From Oscillospiraceae bacterium (lineage in GTDB: Bacteria > Bacillota_A > Clostridia > Oscillospirales > Oscillospiraceae): DNA of 6,500 nucleotides. The position numbers and the translations under genes were made by a program. Below, in pieces: positions 1-4,793 of this stretch (position 1 is its first letter; each line of letters starts with the position of its first letter). Location of the stretch: assembly GCA_017396725.1 (NCBI GenBank), contig JAFQLA010000012.1, forward strand, positions 1 to 6,500, read 5' to 3'. The notes beneath the pieces are model-generated. The model was not told where the DNA came from and ran no database searches. It saw only the letters and a program-made list of their open reading frames with translations.

Positions 1-567
1 GATAACTCCCGCGACTGTCTGGGCATCGCCCTCAAGGCGCTGGGCTATTCCTACAACACCACCAACCCCACCGAACTGGAAGAAGCCGCACAGCTTCTCA
101 TCGAGCAGAAGCAAAACGGCATCGTGCAAGCCTATGTCATGGATCAGATCTTCGATAAGATGATCAATGACGAAGCCGCCGTCGGCGTTTACTACGCAGG
201 CGACTATCTCACCATGGTGGAAGATAACGAAAACCTCGTTTTTGTTATCCCCTCCGAGGGCAGCAACCTCTTTGTGGACGCTATGTGCATCCCCACCTGC
301 TGTGAAAACTACGATAACGCGCTGGCATTCATGAACTTCATGTGCCGTGACGATATCGTGGTGCGCAACGCAGAGGAAACCTGGTACTCTGTTCCCTCCG
401 CCACCGCCATGGACGGTCTTGATCCCGAGATGGCGGAAGACCCCATCATGTATCCCGATGAGGCTGTTCTCGATAAGTGTGAGACTTATGCCGGTCTCCC
501 CGAAGAGATGCTCAAGGAATACGACCGACAGTGGATCAACATCTGTCTCGCAAAGTTAAACCCTTAA
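1..567 (+). CDS. potD: Spermidine/putrescine ABC transporter substrate-binding protein, C-terminal part (5' end outside window)
   Basis: This is the extracytoplasmic binding protein that captures polyamines and delivers them to the PotABC permease. The reading frame is open from base 1 to the TAA at 565-567, giving 188 visible residues against about 350 for the family, so the signal peptide and N-terminal lobe are missing. The visible part follows PotD closely: a DNSRDCLGIALKALGYS segment matching the family's D-S-x-R-x-x-x-x-x-A-L-x-x-L-G-Y stretch, then a VGVYYAGDY strand, then PSEGSNLFVDAMCIP, where the Asp at visible residue 93 corresponds to the ligand-binding Asp of the E. coli W-x-D motif (the Trp is Phe here). 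The C-terminal helices, with NALAFMNFM and a YPDE motif, are also typical. PotD usually ends a potABCD operon, and a terminator follows at once, which fits. Substrate preference cannot be read from this fragment. A related binding protein for another cationic or small ligand remains possible. Confidence 0.88.
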   Translation, partial: DNSRDCLGIALKALGYSYNTTNPTELEEAAQLLIEQKQNGIVQAYVMDQIFDKMINDEAAVGVYYAGDYLTMVEDNENLVFVIPSEGSNLFVDAMCIPTCCENYDNALAFMNFMCRDDIVVRNAEETWYSVPSATAMDGLDPEMAEDPIMYPDEAVLDKCETYAGLPEEMLKEYDRQWINICLAKLNP

Positions 568-574
568 ATGCCAA

Positions 575-612
575 AAGGTGACAAGGAACTATCCTTGTCA
601 CCTTCTCTTTTT
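575..612 (+). terminator. Rho-independent terminator of the potD transcript
   Basis: A perfect 12-bp stem (AAGGTGACAAGG at 575-586 with CCTTGTCACCTT at 593-604) closes a 6-base loop that can tighten by one more A-T pair. It is followed by the U-rich tract CTCTTTTTT up to 612. It starts 7 bases after the potD stop codon, so it ends that operon. Confidence 0.9.
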
Positions 613-613
613 C

Positions 614-646
614 AAAAAAGCACCTGCGGTTTCCGCAGGTGCTTTT
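614..646 (-). terminator. Rho-independent terminator of the flavoprotein operon
   Basis: A perfect 14-bp stem (616-629 with 633-646, core GCACCTGCGG/CCGCAGGTGC) has a 3-base loop. On the minus strand the stem runs into six T (complement of the A run at 614-619). It lies 13 bases past the stop of the flavoprotein gene at 660. The plus-strand side has only TTTTCC, so minus-strand termination is the main role. Confidence 0.88.
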
Positions 647-659
647 CCTATGCCAAATT

Positions 660-1283
660 TTAAGCTTCCATACCCTTCTTGATCACGCGGGCCAGATTTG
701 CCACCTTGGCACCCAGCTTCTTTGCGTTTTCCATGCCGGCAGGATCGTCCATATCGGTGGAACCGTCGCCGGGATTCCACAGACCGGCGCCCTGATACAT
801 ACCGCCGCCGCCGTTGCATACAGGAATACCTACGGTGTGGAAGAAGCCGGCCAGAACATTCATCGTGGTCTCCTGACCGCCATGACGAGCGCCGCCAACT
901 GCCATCACAGCGCCAACCTTATTGTTGAAAAATTCGGGATCGCTGACGCTCTTCATAAACGCGGAGCGGAAACGGCCAATGAAGGTAGCCATCTGCGCGG
1001 TAGCACTCATGTAATACACGGGAGAGCCGAGAATGATGGCGTCCGCCCCGTAAACCTTGTCGTAAAGCTCGGTCATATCGTCATTAAAAACGGTGCAGCG
1101 GTCAGAACCTTCTCTCACGCACTTATTGCAGTGCATGCAGGGGTTGATCTTGCGGCCGCGCAGCTCAATGAGCTCCACTTCCACATCGTCACCGGTGGCC
1201 TTGGCTGCATCCAGCGCTGCCTGCAGGGCAACATACATGGACTTTCTTCTGGGACTTCCGCAAACGCCTACAACTCTGATCAT
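660..1283 (-). CDS. Iron-sulfur flavoprotein-like NAD(P)H-dependent FMN reductase family protein
   Basis: This is a 207-residue flavodoxin-fold protein, probably a cytoplasmic FMN-dependent electron-transfer protein. What is seen: a phosphate-binding loop CGSPRRKS at residues 8-15 after the first strand, four cysteines C49-x2-C52-x2-C55-x7-C63, the flavin-contact strand ADAIILGSPVYY at 80-91, and a GGARHGGQETT loop near 130-140 as in NADPH-dependent FMN reductases. The spacing C-x2-C-x2-C-x7-C matches the compact 4Fe-4S motif of archaeal and clostridial iron-sulfur flavoproteins (Isf), so a cluster next to FMN is likely. The start at 1283 is chosen because GGAGG lies 8 bases upstream and the fold begins directly with MIRVVGVCGSP. 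An in-frame ATG at 1352 would add 23 unlike residues and overlap the upstream gene. It lies 25 bases after the 2Fe-2S gene and is very likely co-transcribed with it. The physiological acceptor is unknown; a quinone or NADPH:FMN reductase role is the alternative. Confidence 0.85.
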   Translation of the reverse strand: MIRVVGVCGSPRRKSMYVALQAALDAAKATGDDVEVELIELRGRKINPCMHCNKCVREGSDRCTVFNDDMTELYDKVYGADAIILGSPVYYMSATAQMATFIGRFRSAFMKSVSDPEFFNNKVGAVMAVGGARHGGQETTMNVLAGFFHTVGIPVCNGGGGMYQGAGLWNPGDGSTDMDDPAGMENAKKLGAKVANLARVIKKGMEA

Positions 1284-1291
1284 TTCATTAT

Positions 1292-1296
1292 CCTCC
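1292..1296 (-). promoter_or_regulatory. Ribosome binding site deciding the flavoprotein start
   Basis: GGAGG on the minus strand, 8 bases before the ATG at 1281-1283. It favours this start over the in-frame ATG at 1350-1352. Confidence 0.8.
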
Positions 1297-1308
1297 GTTT
1301 TATATCCT

Positions 1309-1782
1309 TTATGCTGCCTCGCGCATTCTTCTTGCCGCTTCCTTGATGGCATCCACGATCTTTACATAACCCGTGCAGCGGCAAAGGTTGTGAGCAAGCG
1401 CTTTTTGAATATCTTCATCCGTGGGATTGAGATTTTGATCCAAAAGCGCTTTTGCGCTCATGATCATACCGGGGGTGCAGTAACCGCACTGCACGGCGCC
1501 GCAATCAATAAAAGCCTGCTGCAGGGGATGCATCTCGCCGTTGACACAAAGCCCTTCAATGGTCTCGATCTTCTTCCCTACCTGATTGACCGCCTTAATG
1601 GCGCAGGAGCCGATAGCCTTGCCGTTTACAATGATCTTGCAGGCGCCGCAGTTATGGGTGCTGCAGCCACATTTGGTGCCGGTAAGATGCAATACCTCAC
1701 GCAGCACAAAAAGCATGGACCAATCCTTTTCCACTTCCACACCGTATTCACGGCCATTGATATTGAGCACGATATGTTCCAT
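1309..1782 (-). CDS. 2Fe-2S subunit of the xanthine dehydrogenase/CO dehydrogenase (molybdenum hydroxylase) family
   Basis: This 157-residue protein has the normal length of the small subunit (XdhC/CoxS/NdhS type) that carries two 2Fe-2S clusters and passes electrons between a molybdopterin site and FAD. The N-terminal ferredoxin domain (about 1-75) has cluster ligands C40, C45, C48 and C60, seen in CGCSTHNCGAC and GSC. The C-terminal helical domain (about 85-157) has QCGYCTPG (C99, C102) and NLCRCTGY (C134, C136). Gln98 is the conserved residue that contacts the cofactor in complete enzymes. ATG at 1780-1782 has GAGG 8 bases upstream on the minus strand. It is the first gene of a two-gene unit with the flavoprotein; no molybdopterin or FAD subunit lies in this unit. 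Oddities: Cys38 stands where most relatives have Glu, and the usual GCGxGxCGxC is GCSTHNCGAC. Family assignment is firm; the enzyme it serves cannot be named. Confidence 0.9.
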   Translation of the reverse strand: MEHIVLNINGREYGVEVEKDWSMLFVLREVLHLTGTKCGCSTHNCGACKIIVNGKAIGSCAIKAVNQVGKKIETIEGLCVNGEMHPLQQAFIDCGAVQCGYCTPGMIMSAKALLDQNLNPTDEDIQKALAHNLCRCTGYVKIVDAIKEAARRMREAA

Positions 1783-1829
1783 GTACTGTACCTCATACGC
1801 TTATTTTCATATAGTCATTATATGTTTTT

Positions 1830-1858
1830 ATCATATCACCTGTTCCTCAAAAAATCAA
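1830..1858 (-). promoter_or_regulatory. Sigma-A-type promoter of the 2Fe-2S/flavoprotein operon
   Basis: On the minus strand, TTGATT (1853-1858) is separated by exactly 17 bases from TATGAT (1830-1835), with an extended -10 TG one base upstream (TGATATGAT). Transcription would begin near 1823, leaving a leader of about 40 bases before the ATG at 1782. No clear operator repeat is seen. Confidence 0.65.
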
Positions 1859-1866
1859 TCCCTATC

Positions 1867-1893
1867 TTGCACAAATCCGTGCTTACTTAAAAT
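1867..1893 (+). promoter_or_regulatory. Possible promoter of the small-protein operon
   Basis: TTGCAC (1867-1872) and TAAAAT (1888-1893) on the plus strand resemble -35 and -10 boxes, but the spacing of 15 bases is short. A second candidate -10-like element, CATATATT at 1934-1941, lies closer to the gene and has some likeness to late-sporulation sigma sites. A promoter must lie in 1783-1971 because the neighbour is divergent; which element is used is uncertain. Confidence 0.25.
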
Positions 1894-1960
1894 AGAATTC
1901 TCCGATTTTTCAGTAACAAAGCCCGACCTGCTACATATATTGGAATAACGATTTTGATGA

Positions 1961-1966
1961 AGGAGG
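1961..1966 (+). promoter_or_regulatory. Ribosome binding site of the first small-protein gene
   Basis: AGGAGG, 5 bases before the ATG at 1972. It decides this start over the in-frame TTG at 1954, which lies upstream of the site. Confidence 0.8.
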
Positions 1967-1971
1967 CTGCT

Positions 1972-2214
1972 ATGGACCCCAAAATGCTGCAGTTAATGGA
2001 ACAACTGAAAACCGACAAGGAAAAGCTGTCCCGCATCATGGCTTCTCCCGATGCCAGAGAGTTGTTTGCCCAATTACAGCAAAATGACAGCGGCGCCCTG
2101 CAAAAGGCCGCCGCAGGCAACACGCAGGATCTGGCCAAAACCATTTCACAAATGATGCAGAATCAGGAGACCGCGGAGCTGATCCGCCGCATCACCCGTT
2201 CCATTCAAAAATAA
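1972..2214 (+). CDS. Small helical protein of unknown function (first of three-gene cluster)
   Basis: An 80-residue soluble protein that I cannot assign to a characterised family. It is rich in Gln, Lys, Ala and Met and should be almost entirely alpha-helical. Two segments look alike: LSRIMASPDARELFAQL (19-35) and ISQMMQNQETAELIRRI (58-74). Each has a hydrophobic helix end, a short polar turn and a second helix, with a Gly/Asn-rich hinge (about 38-53) between them. There is no signal peptide, no transmembrane segment and no Cys. The start at 1972 follows an AGGAGG site. The next gene begins 12 bases after the stop, within an uninterrupted plus-strand operon. I recall similar small proteins in clostridial genomes, but this is memory and not a search. 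It could be a structural, adaptor or sporulation-associated protein; none of these is shown by the sequence. Confidence 0.75.
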   Translation: MDPKMLQLMEQLKTDKEKLSRIMASPDARELFAQLQQNDSGALQKAAAGNTQDLAKTISQMMQNQETAELIRRITRSIQK

Positions 2215-2226
2215 GGAGGCAGCGGC

Positions 2227-2595
2227 ATGGCAGAATTCGAAGATAAGCTCAACGCCATCCTTTCCGATCCCGAGAGTATGGCGCAGATCCTGCAGCTGGC
2301 CCAGAACTTTTCCTCCCCTGCTGAGGAGGCTTCCGATAAAGGCAGCGGCGACGGCTTTGATTTCTTTTCTCTTTTGGGCAGCGACTTCGATCCCGGGCTT
2401 ATCACAAAACTTCTGCCTCTTATAAAGGAATACGGAAAAGGTCAAAACAGCAATGCCTCGCAGCTGCTCAAAGCGCTGCAGCCCTTTTTAAAAGAGGAGC
2501 GGCAGGCAAAGGTGGATCAGGCTTTGCAGCTGGCGCGGATCTTACGCATTGCCAAGGTGTTCCTTCAAAGCGAAGGAGGGCTTCCTCATGTATAA
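2227..2595 (+). CDS. Helical protein of unknown function (second of three-gene cluster)
   Basis: A 122-residue protein of unknown function with no signal peptide or membrane segment. The N-terminal helix pair (about 5-27, KLNAILSDPESMAQILQLAQN) repeats the pattern of the preceding protein: a helix, a Ser-x-Pro-Asp/Glu turn, then a helix. A polar, Gly/Asp/Ser-rich linker with aromatics (about 30-55) follows. The C-terminal half (about 57-118) is helical, with LITKLLPLIKEYGK, a QLLKALQPFLKEERQAKVDQA stretch and a final ARILRIAKVFL helix. Such Pro-interrupted amphipathic helices suggest a protein-binding bundle (inference). ATG at 2227 has AAGGAGG 7 bases upstream, directly overlapping the previous stop codon. 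The 3' end overlaps the next gene by 8 bases, so the two are probably translationally coupled. The similarity to the first protein suggests an old duplication or a shared partner-binding module. Confidence 0.78.
   Translation: MAEFEDKLNAILSDPESMAQILQLAQNFSSPAEEASDKGSGDGFDFFSLLGSDFDPGLITKLLPLIKEYGKGQNSNASQLLKALQPFLKEERQAKVDQALQLARILRIAKVFLQSEGGLPHV
2573..2579 (+). promoter_or_regulatory. Ribosome binding site inside gene two that sets the start of gene three
   Basis: AAGGAGG lies in the coding sequence of the second small-protein gene, 8 bases before the ATG at 2588. It supports that start over an in-frame TTG at 2549, for which no comparable site was noted. Confidence 0.75.
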
Positions 2596-2836
2596 CCGCT
2601 ATACCCAATACCATCCCCAAAGCAGCGCTCCTCCCCGCCGCAGCGCGCCGCCCAAAGATCCGCCAAAAGCCGCATCTCTGCTGCCTAACGGTCTTCTGCA
2701 GCGACTCTCTGGTCTTCTGCGCTTTGAAAATGTAGATACCGGCGATCTCATTTTGCTCGCGCTTCTCTTTTTGCTTCTGGAAGAAAAAGCCGACGAGGAA
2801 CTGATCATTGCCTTGGGGCTTCTCCTGATACTGTAA
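2588..2836 (+). CDS. Small protein with Tyr/Pro-rich head and double hydrophobic tail (third of three-gene cluster)
   Basis: An 82-residue protein of unknown function with clear polarity. Residues 1-9 are Tyr-rich (MYNRYTQYH). Residues 10-27 are Pro/Ser/Arg/Lys-rich and probably disordered (APPRRSAPPKDPPK). Residues 31-45 form a Leu-rich amphipathic helix. The tail consists of two 11-residue, nearly all-Leu/Ile/Ala stretches, 54-64 and 72-82, separated by the acidic turn EEKADEE (65-71). Each stretch is too short to span a bilayer, so a membrane-inserted hairpin or an oligomerising helix pair is more likely than a standard two-pass protein. There is no signal peptide or Cys. The gene overlaps the second one by 8 bases, and its stop codon abuts the terminator. 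I recall clostridial proteins ending in a similar acidic-flanked Leu-rich tail, with no known function. The Tyr-rich start recalls spore-coat-type proteins, which is weak evidence. Confidence 0.75.
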   Translation: MYNRYTQYHPQSSAPPRRSAPPKDPPKAASLLPNGLLQRLSGLLRFENVDTGDLILLALLFLLLEEKADEELIIALGLLLIL

Positions 2837-2870
2837 AAACACCCGAAAGAGGTCTCTCTTCCGGGTGTTT
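2837..2870. terminator. Bidirectional terminator between the small-protein operon and the trpS-wecAB operon
   Basis: A 15-position stem (2837-2851 with 2856-2870) has one A/C mismatch and a 4-base loop, with core AAACACCCG/CGGGTGTTT. Read on the minus strand the stem runs into GTTTTTAC, a proper T tract, and it lies 6 bases past the stop at 2877. On the plus strand it starts directly after the stop at 2834-2836 and is followed by a weaker TTT-GCTATTTTATT. It serves both converging operons, best on the minus strand. Confidence 0.85.
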
Positions 2871-2876
2871 GCTATT

Positions 2877-3620
2877 TTATTGTACGGAATGGATCACCGT
2901 ACCGTCAGGCAGGGTAAAATGCTCGGTAGCGGGCAGCGTTTCGGAAACGGAAAGCGACATCATGCGATACACCGTCTCCCCTGCCTGCAGCTTTTCCGCC
3001 GCAATGAGAAGACCGCTGTCCAGACTGATCCAGTATCTTTCGGCGATCCCCAGCTCATCTTCCGCGGTTTCCACATAAATGCAGTTCTCATCGTCCAGCT
3101 GGCGGTAATCCGCCGCGGTAATAGCCGCGGTATCTAAATCCAAAACCGCTTCATAAGTGGGAATAGACTGCTCTTCATCAAAGGAAATATCACCGCTGTC
3201 GGCGGCAAAATACGCCGACGACGCGCCGTACCAGATATAGCTGGTCTCACCGTCAGAAAGAACATGGCGAACATCACCGCGGGCATTTTCCGTATCGATC
3301 CTGATGCAGGCGCCATCGGCATACACCGTGGATTCTTCCACACTGCTGCCGCCGCTCCAAAGGCGTTCCACCGTCACCGTGCGGACATATTTATCTGTAC
3401 GCACCATAGTGGCAACGGCTTTTTGCACCGTTTCAGGGTTGACCTCAATAGTGGACAGAGCACCTTCCCCTGCAGCGCCGCTCTCTCCGTTTTCGCCGAT
3501 TTCCGGCGGAAGAGAAATATCGGTGCCGCGGTGCAGGGAATTGATCCCCATAGCCACCACGACCGCGAGGATCAGCACGCTCACCGCAGCGATCCAGGCT
3601 TTTGAACGCGTGAGTTTCAT
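2877..3620 (-). CDS. Membrane-anchored extracytoplasmic protein, possible LolA/RseB-like fold
   Basis: A 247-residue protein anchored by one N-terminal transmembrane helix (about 9-27) after a basic MKLTRSK start. There is no lipobox Cys, so it is a signal anchor or an uncleaved or signal-peptidase-I substrate. An acidic Gly/Ser/Glu linker (31-58) leads to an outer domain (about 60-247) dominated by alternating beta-strand patterns such as TVTVERLW, STVYADGACIRIDT, TSYIWYG and NCIYVETAED. The end of the domain, YWISLDSGLLIAAEK...GETVYRM (196-220) and FTLPDG (235-240), resembles the region in LolA/LppX/RseB-type half-barrels where a strand reads Y-W-x-x-x-x-x-G-L. This fold is inference from pattern only. 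ATG at 3618-3620 has AAGGAGG 5 bases upstream. It lies 21 bases after wecB, the last gene of the operon, so a role at the wall-facing side of the membrane is plausible. It might bind a lipid or polymer or sense envelope state. Confidence 0.72.
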   Translation of the reverse strand: MKLTRSKAWIAAVSVLILAVVVAMGINSLHRGTDISLPPEIGENGESGAAGEGALSTIEVNPETVQKAVATMVRTDKYVRTVTVERLWSGGSSVEESTVYADGACIRIDTENARGDVRHVLSDGETSYIWYGASSAYFAADSGDISFDEEQSIPTYEAVLDLDTAAITAADYRQLDDENCIYVETAEDELGIAERYWISLDSGLLIAAEKLQAGETVYRMMSLSVSETLPATEHFTLPDGTVIHSVQ

Positions 3621-3641
3621 GCGATCCTCCTTCCTTTTTTA

Positions 3642-4793
3642 TCAGGCGAGATAATCTGCAGGGCGCTCCTCTATTTTGCCGAAGTGCCAGAGAATCGCCT
3701 CCGCGATACGCGCGCAGGCATTGCCGTCACCGTAGGGATTCACGGCATGAGCCATAGCGGCATAAGCCTTATCATCACGGATCAGCTCCGTTGCCATGGA
3801 AACGATATCTTCCTTTTCCACACCGCAAAGCTTTACCGTACCTGCCGCAACAGCTTCGGGACGCTCGGTTTCTTTTCGCATAACGAGGACAGGCTTACCC
3901 AGCGCAGGCGCCTCTTCCTGCAATCCGCCGGAATCCGTCAGCACCATGTAGCAGCGATCCATCAGGTTATGCATTTCGTCTGCACGCAGAGGATCGATAA
4001 GATGCACCCGCTCGGTTCCGCGGAGATACGCATCCACCGCGTCCCGCACCACAGGGCTCAGATGCACGGGATAGACGATCTCCACATCCTCGTTGCTCTC
4101 CGCGATCTCTTTAAGCGCCAGCATGATGTTCTTCATGGGCTCACCGTAGTTTTCACGGCGATGGCAGGTAACAAGAAGGATCTTCTTATCGGCATAAGGC
4201 AGGGTATTGAGCTCGGGGGTATCGAAAACATAGTCCTTGCGGACGGTGGTTTTCAGCGCGTCGATGACCGTATTGCCGGTGATGAAGATCTTGCTCTCCT
4301 CCACCGCTTCGCGCAGAAGGTTATCCCGGTTATTGGCAGTGGGACAGAAATAGAGATCGGCGATGGCGGTGACCATCTTGCGGTTCATCTCCTCAGGGAA
4401 AGGAGAATACTTATCATAAGTGCGAAGACCCGCTTCCACATGACCCACGCTCACCTGATGGTAAAAAGCGGAAAGAGCGCCGGCAAAAGTGGTGGAGGTA
4501 TCGCCGTGTACCAGGATCATATCGGGTTTAAGGGTCTCGATGGCCTCATCCATGCCCAGGATGCACTTGCTGGTGATAGTGGAAAGGGTCTGACGGGGCG
4601 TCATAATATCCAGATCCCAATCGGGCTTGAGTTCAAAAACCTCCAGCACGGAGTCCAGCATTTCACGGTGCTGCGCGGTAACACAGCAGATGCTCTCGAT
4701 ATTTTCGCAGCGGGCCAGTTCCTTTACCAGCGGCGCCATTTTGATGGCTTCGGGACGGGTGCCGAAGACGCTCATTACTCTGATTTTTTCCAC
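3642..4793 (-). CDS. wecB: UDP-N-acetylglucosamine 2-epimerase (non-hydrolysing)
   Basis: It interconverts UDP-GlcNAc and UDP-ManNAc in the cytoplasm, supplying ManNAc for wall teichoic acid linkage units or other surface polymers (called MnaA in Gram-positives). At 383 residues it has full family length. Visible motifs are FGTRPEAIKMAPL (10-22; R13, K18), HGDTSTTFAG (96-105; D98), GHVEAGLRT (117-125; E120), PFPEEMNR (131-138; E134), TCHRREN (209-215; H211) and TDSGGLQEEAP (286-296; S288, E294), then R311 in ETERPEA. D98, E120 and E134 align with the catalytic D95, E117 and E131 of E. coli WecB. QHREM (41-45) and RQ (67-68) occur in regions that bind the second, activating UDP-GlcNAc in bacterial enzymes. 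The start is GTG at 4791-4793: this GTG directly follows the wecA stop, and the residues before the ATG at codon 7 form the first strand, as in relatives. AGAGGA, 7 bases upstream, would serve as ribosome site. Confidence 0.95.
   Translation of the reverse strand: MEKIRVMSVFGTRPEAIKMAPLVKELARCENIESICCVTAQHREMLDSVLEVFELKPDWDLDIMTPRQTLSTITSKCILGMDEAIETLKPDMILVHGDTSTTFAGALSAFYHQVSVGHVEAGLRTYDKYSPFPEEMNRKMVTAIADLYFCPTANNRDNLLREAVEESKIFITGNTVIDALKTTVRKDYVFDTPELNTLPYADKKILLVTCHRRENYGEPMKNIMLALKEIAESNEDVEIVYPVHLSPVVRDAVDAYLRGTERVHLIDPLRADEMHNLMDRCYMVLTDSGGLQEEAPALGKPVLVMRKETERPEAVAAGTVKLCGVEKEDIVSMATELIRDDKAYAAMAHAVNPYGDGNACARIAEAILWHFGKIEERPADYLA

Noticed and set aside
789..815. CCG-type trinucleotide run suggesting a repeat
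   Set aside because: It is short and encodes a glycine loop in the flavoprotein; no variable repeat structure is evident.
639..1346. A 235-codon plus-strand open frame antisense to the flavoprotein gene
   Set aside because: It overlaps a well-supported flavoprotein with FMN-loop and cysteine motifs, crosses the terminator, and shows no family features.
1284..1352. A longer flavoprotein starting at the ATG at 1350-1352
   Set aside because: It would overlap the 2Fe-2S gene by 44 bases and add 23 basic, non-family residues. The GGAGG site is placed for the ATG at 1283.
1093..1890. A 265-codon plus-strand open frame antisense to the 2Fe-2S gene
   Set aside because: The opposite strand has all eight cluster cysteines and a good promoter. 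The plus-strand frame has no recognisable domain and no good ribosome site was noted.
2468..2842. A 124-codon minus-strand open frame across the end of gene two and gene three
   Set aside because: It is a shadow of two genes with good ribosome sites, and it runs into the shared terminator stem.
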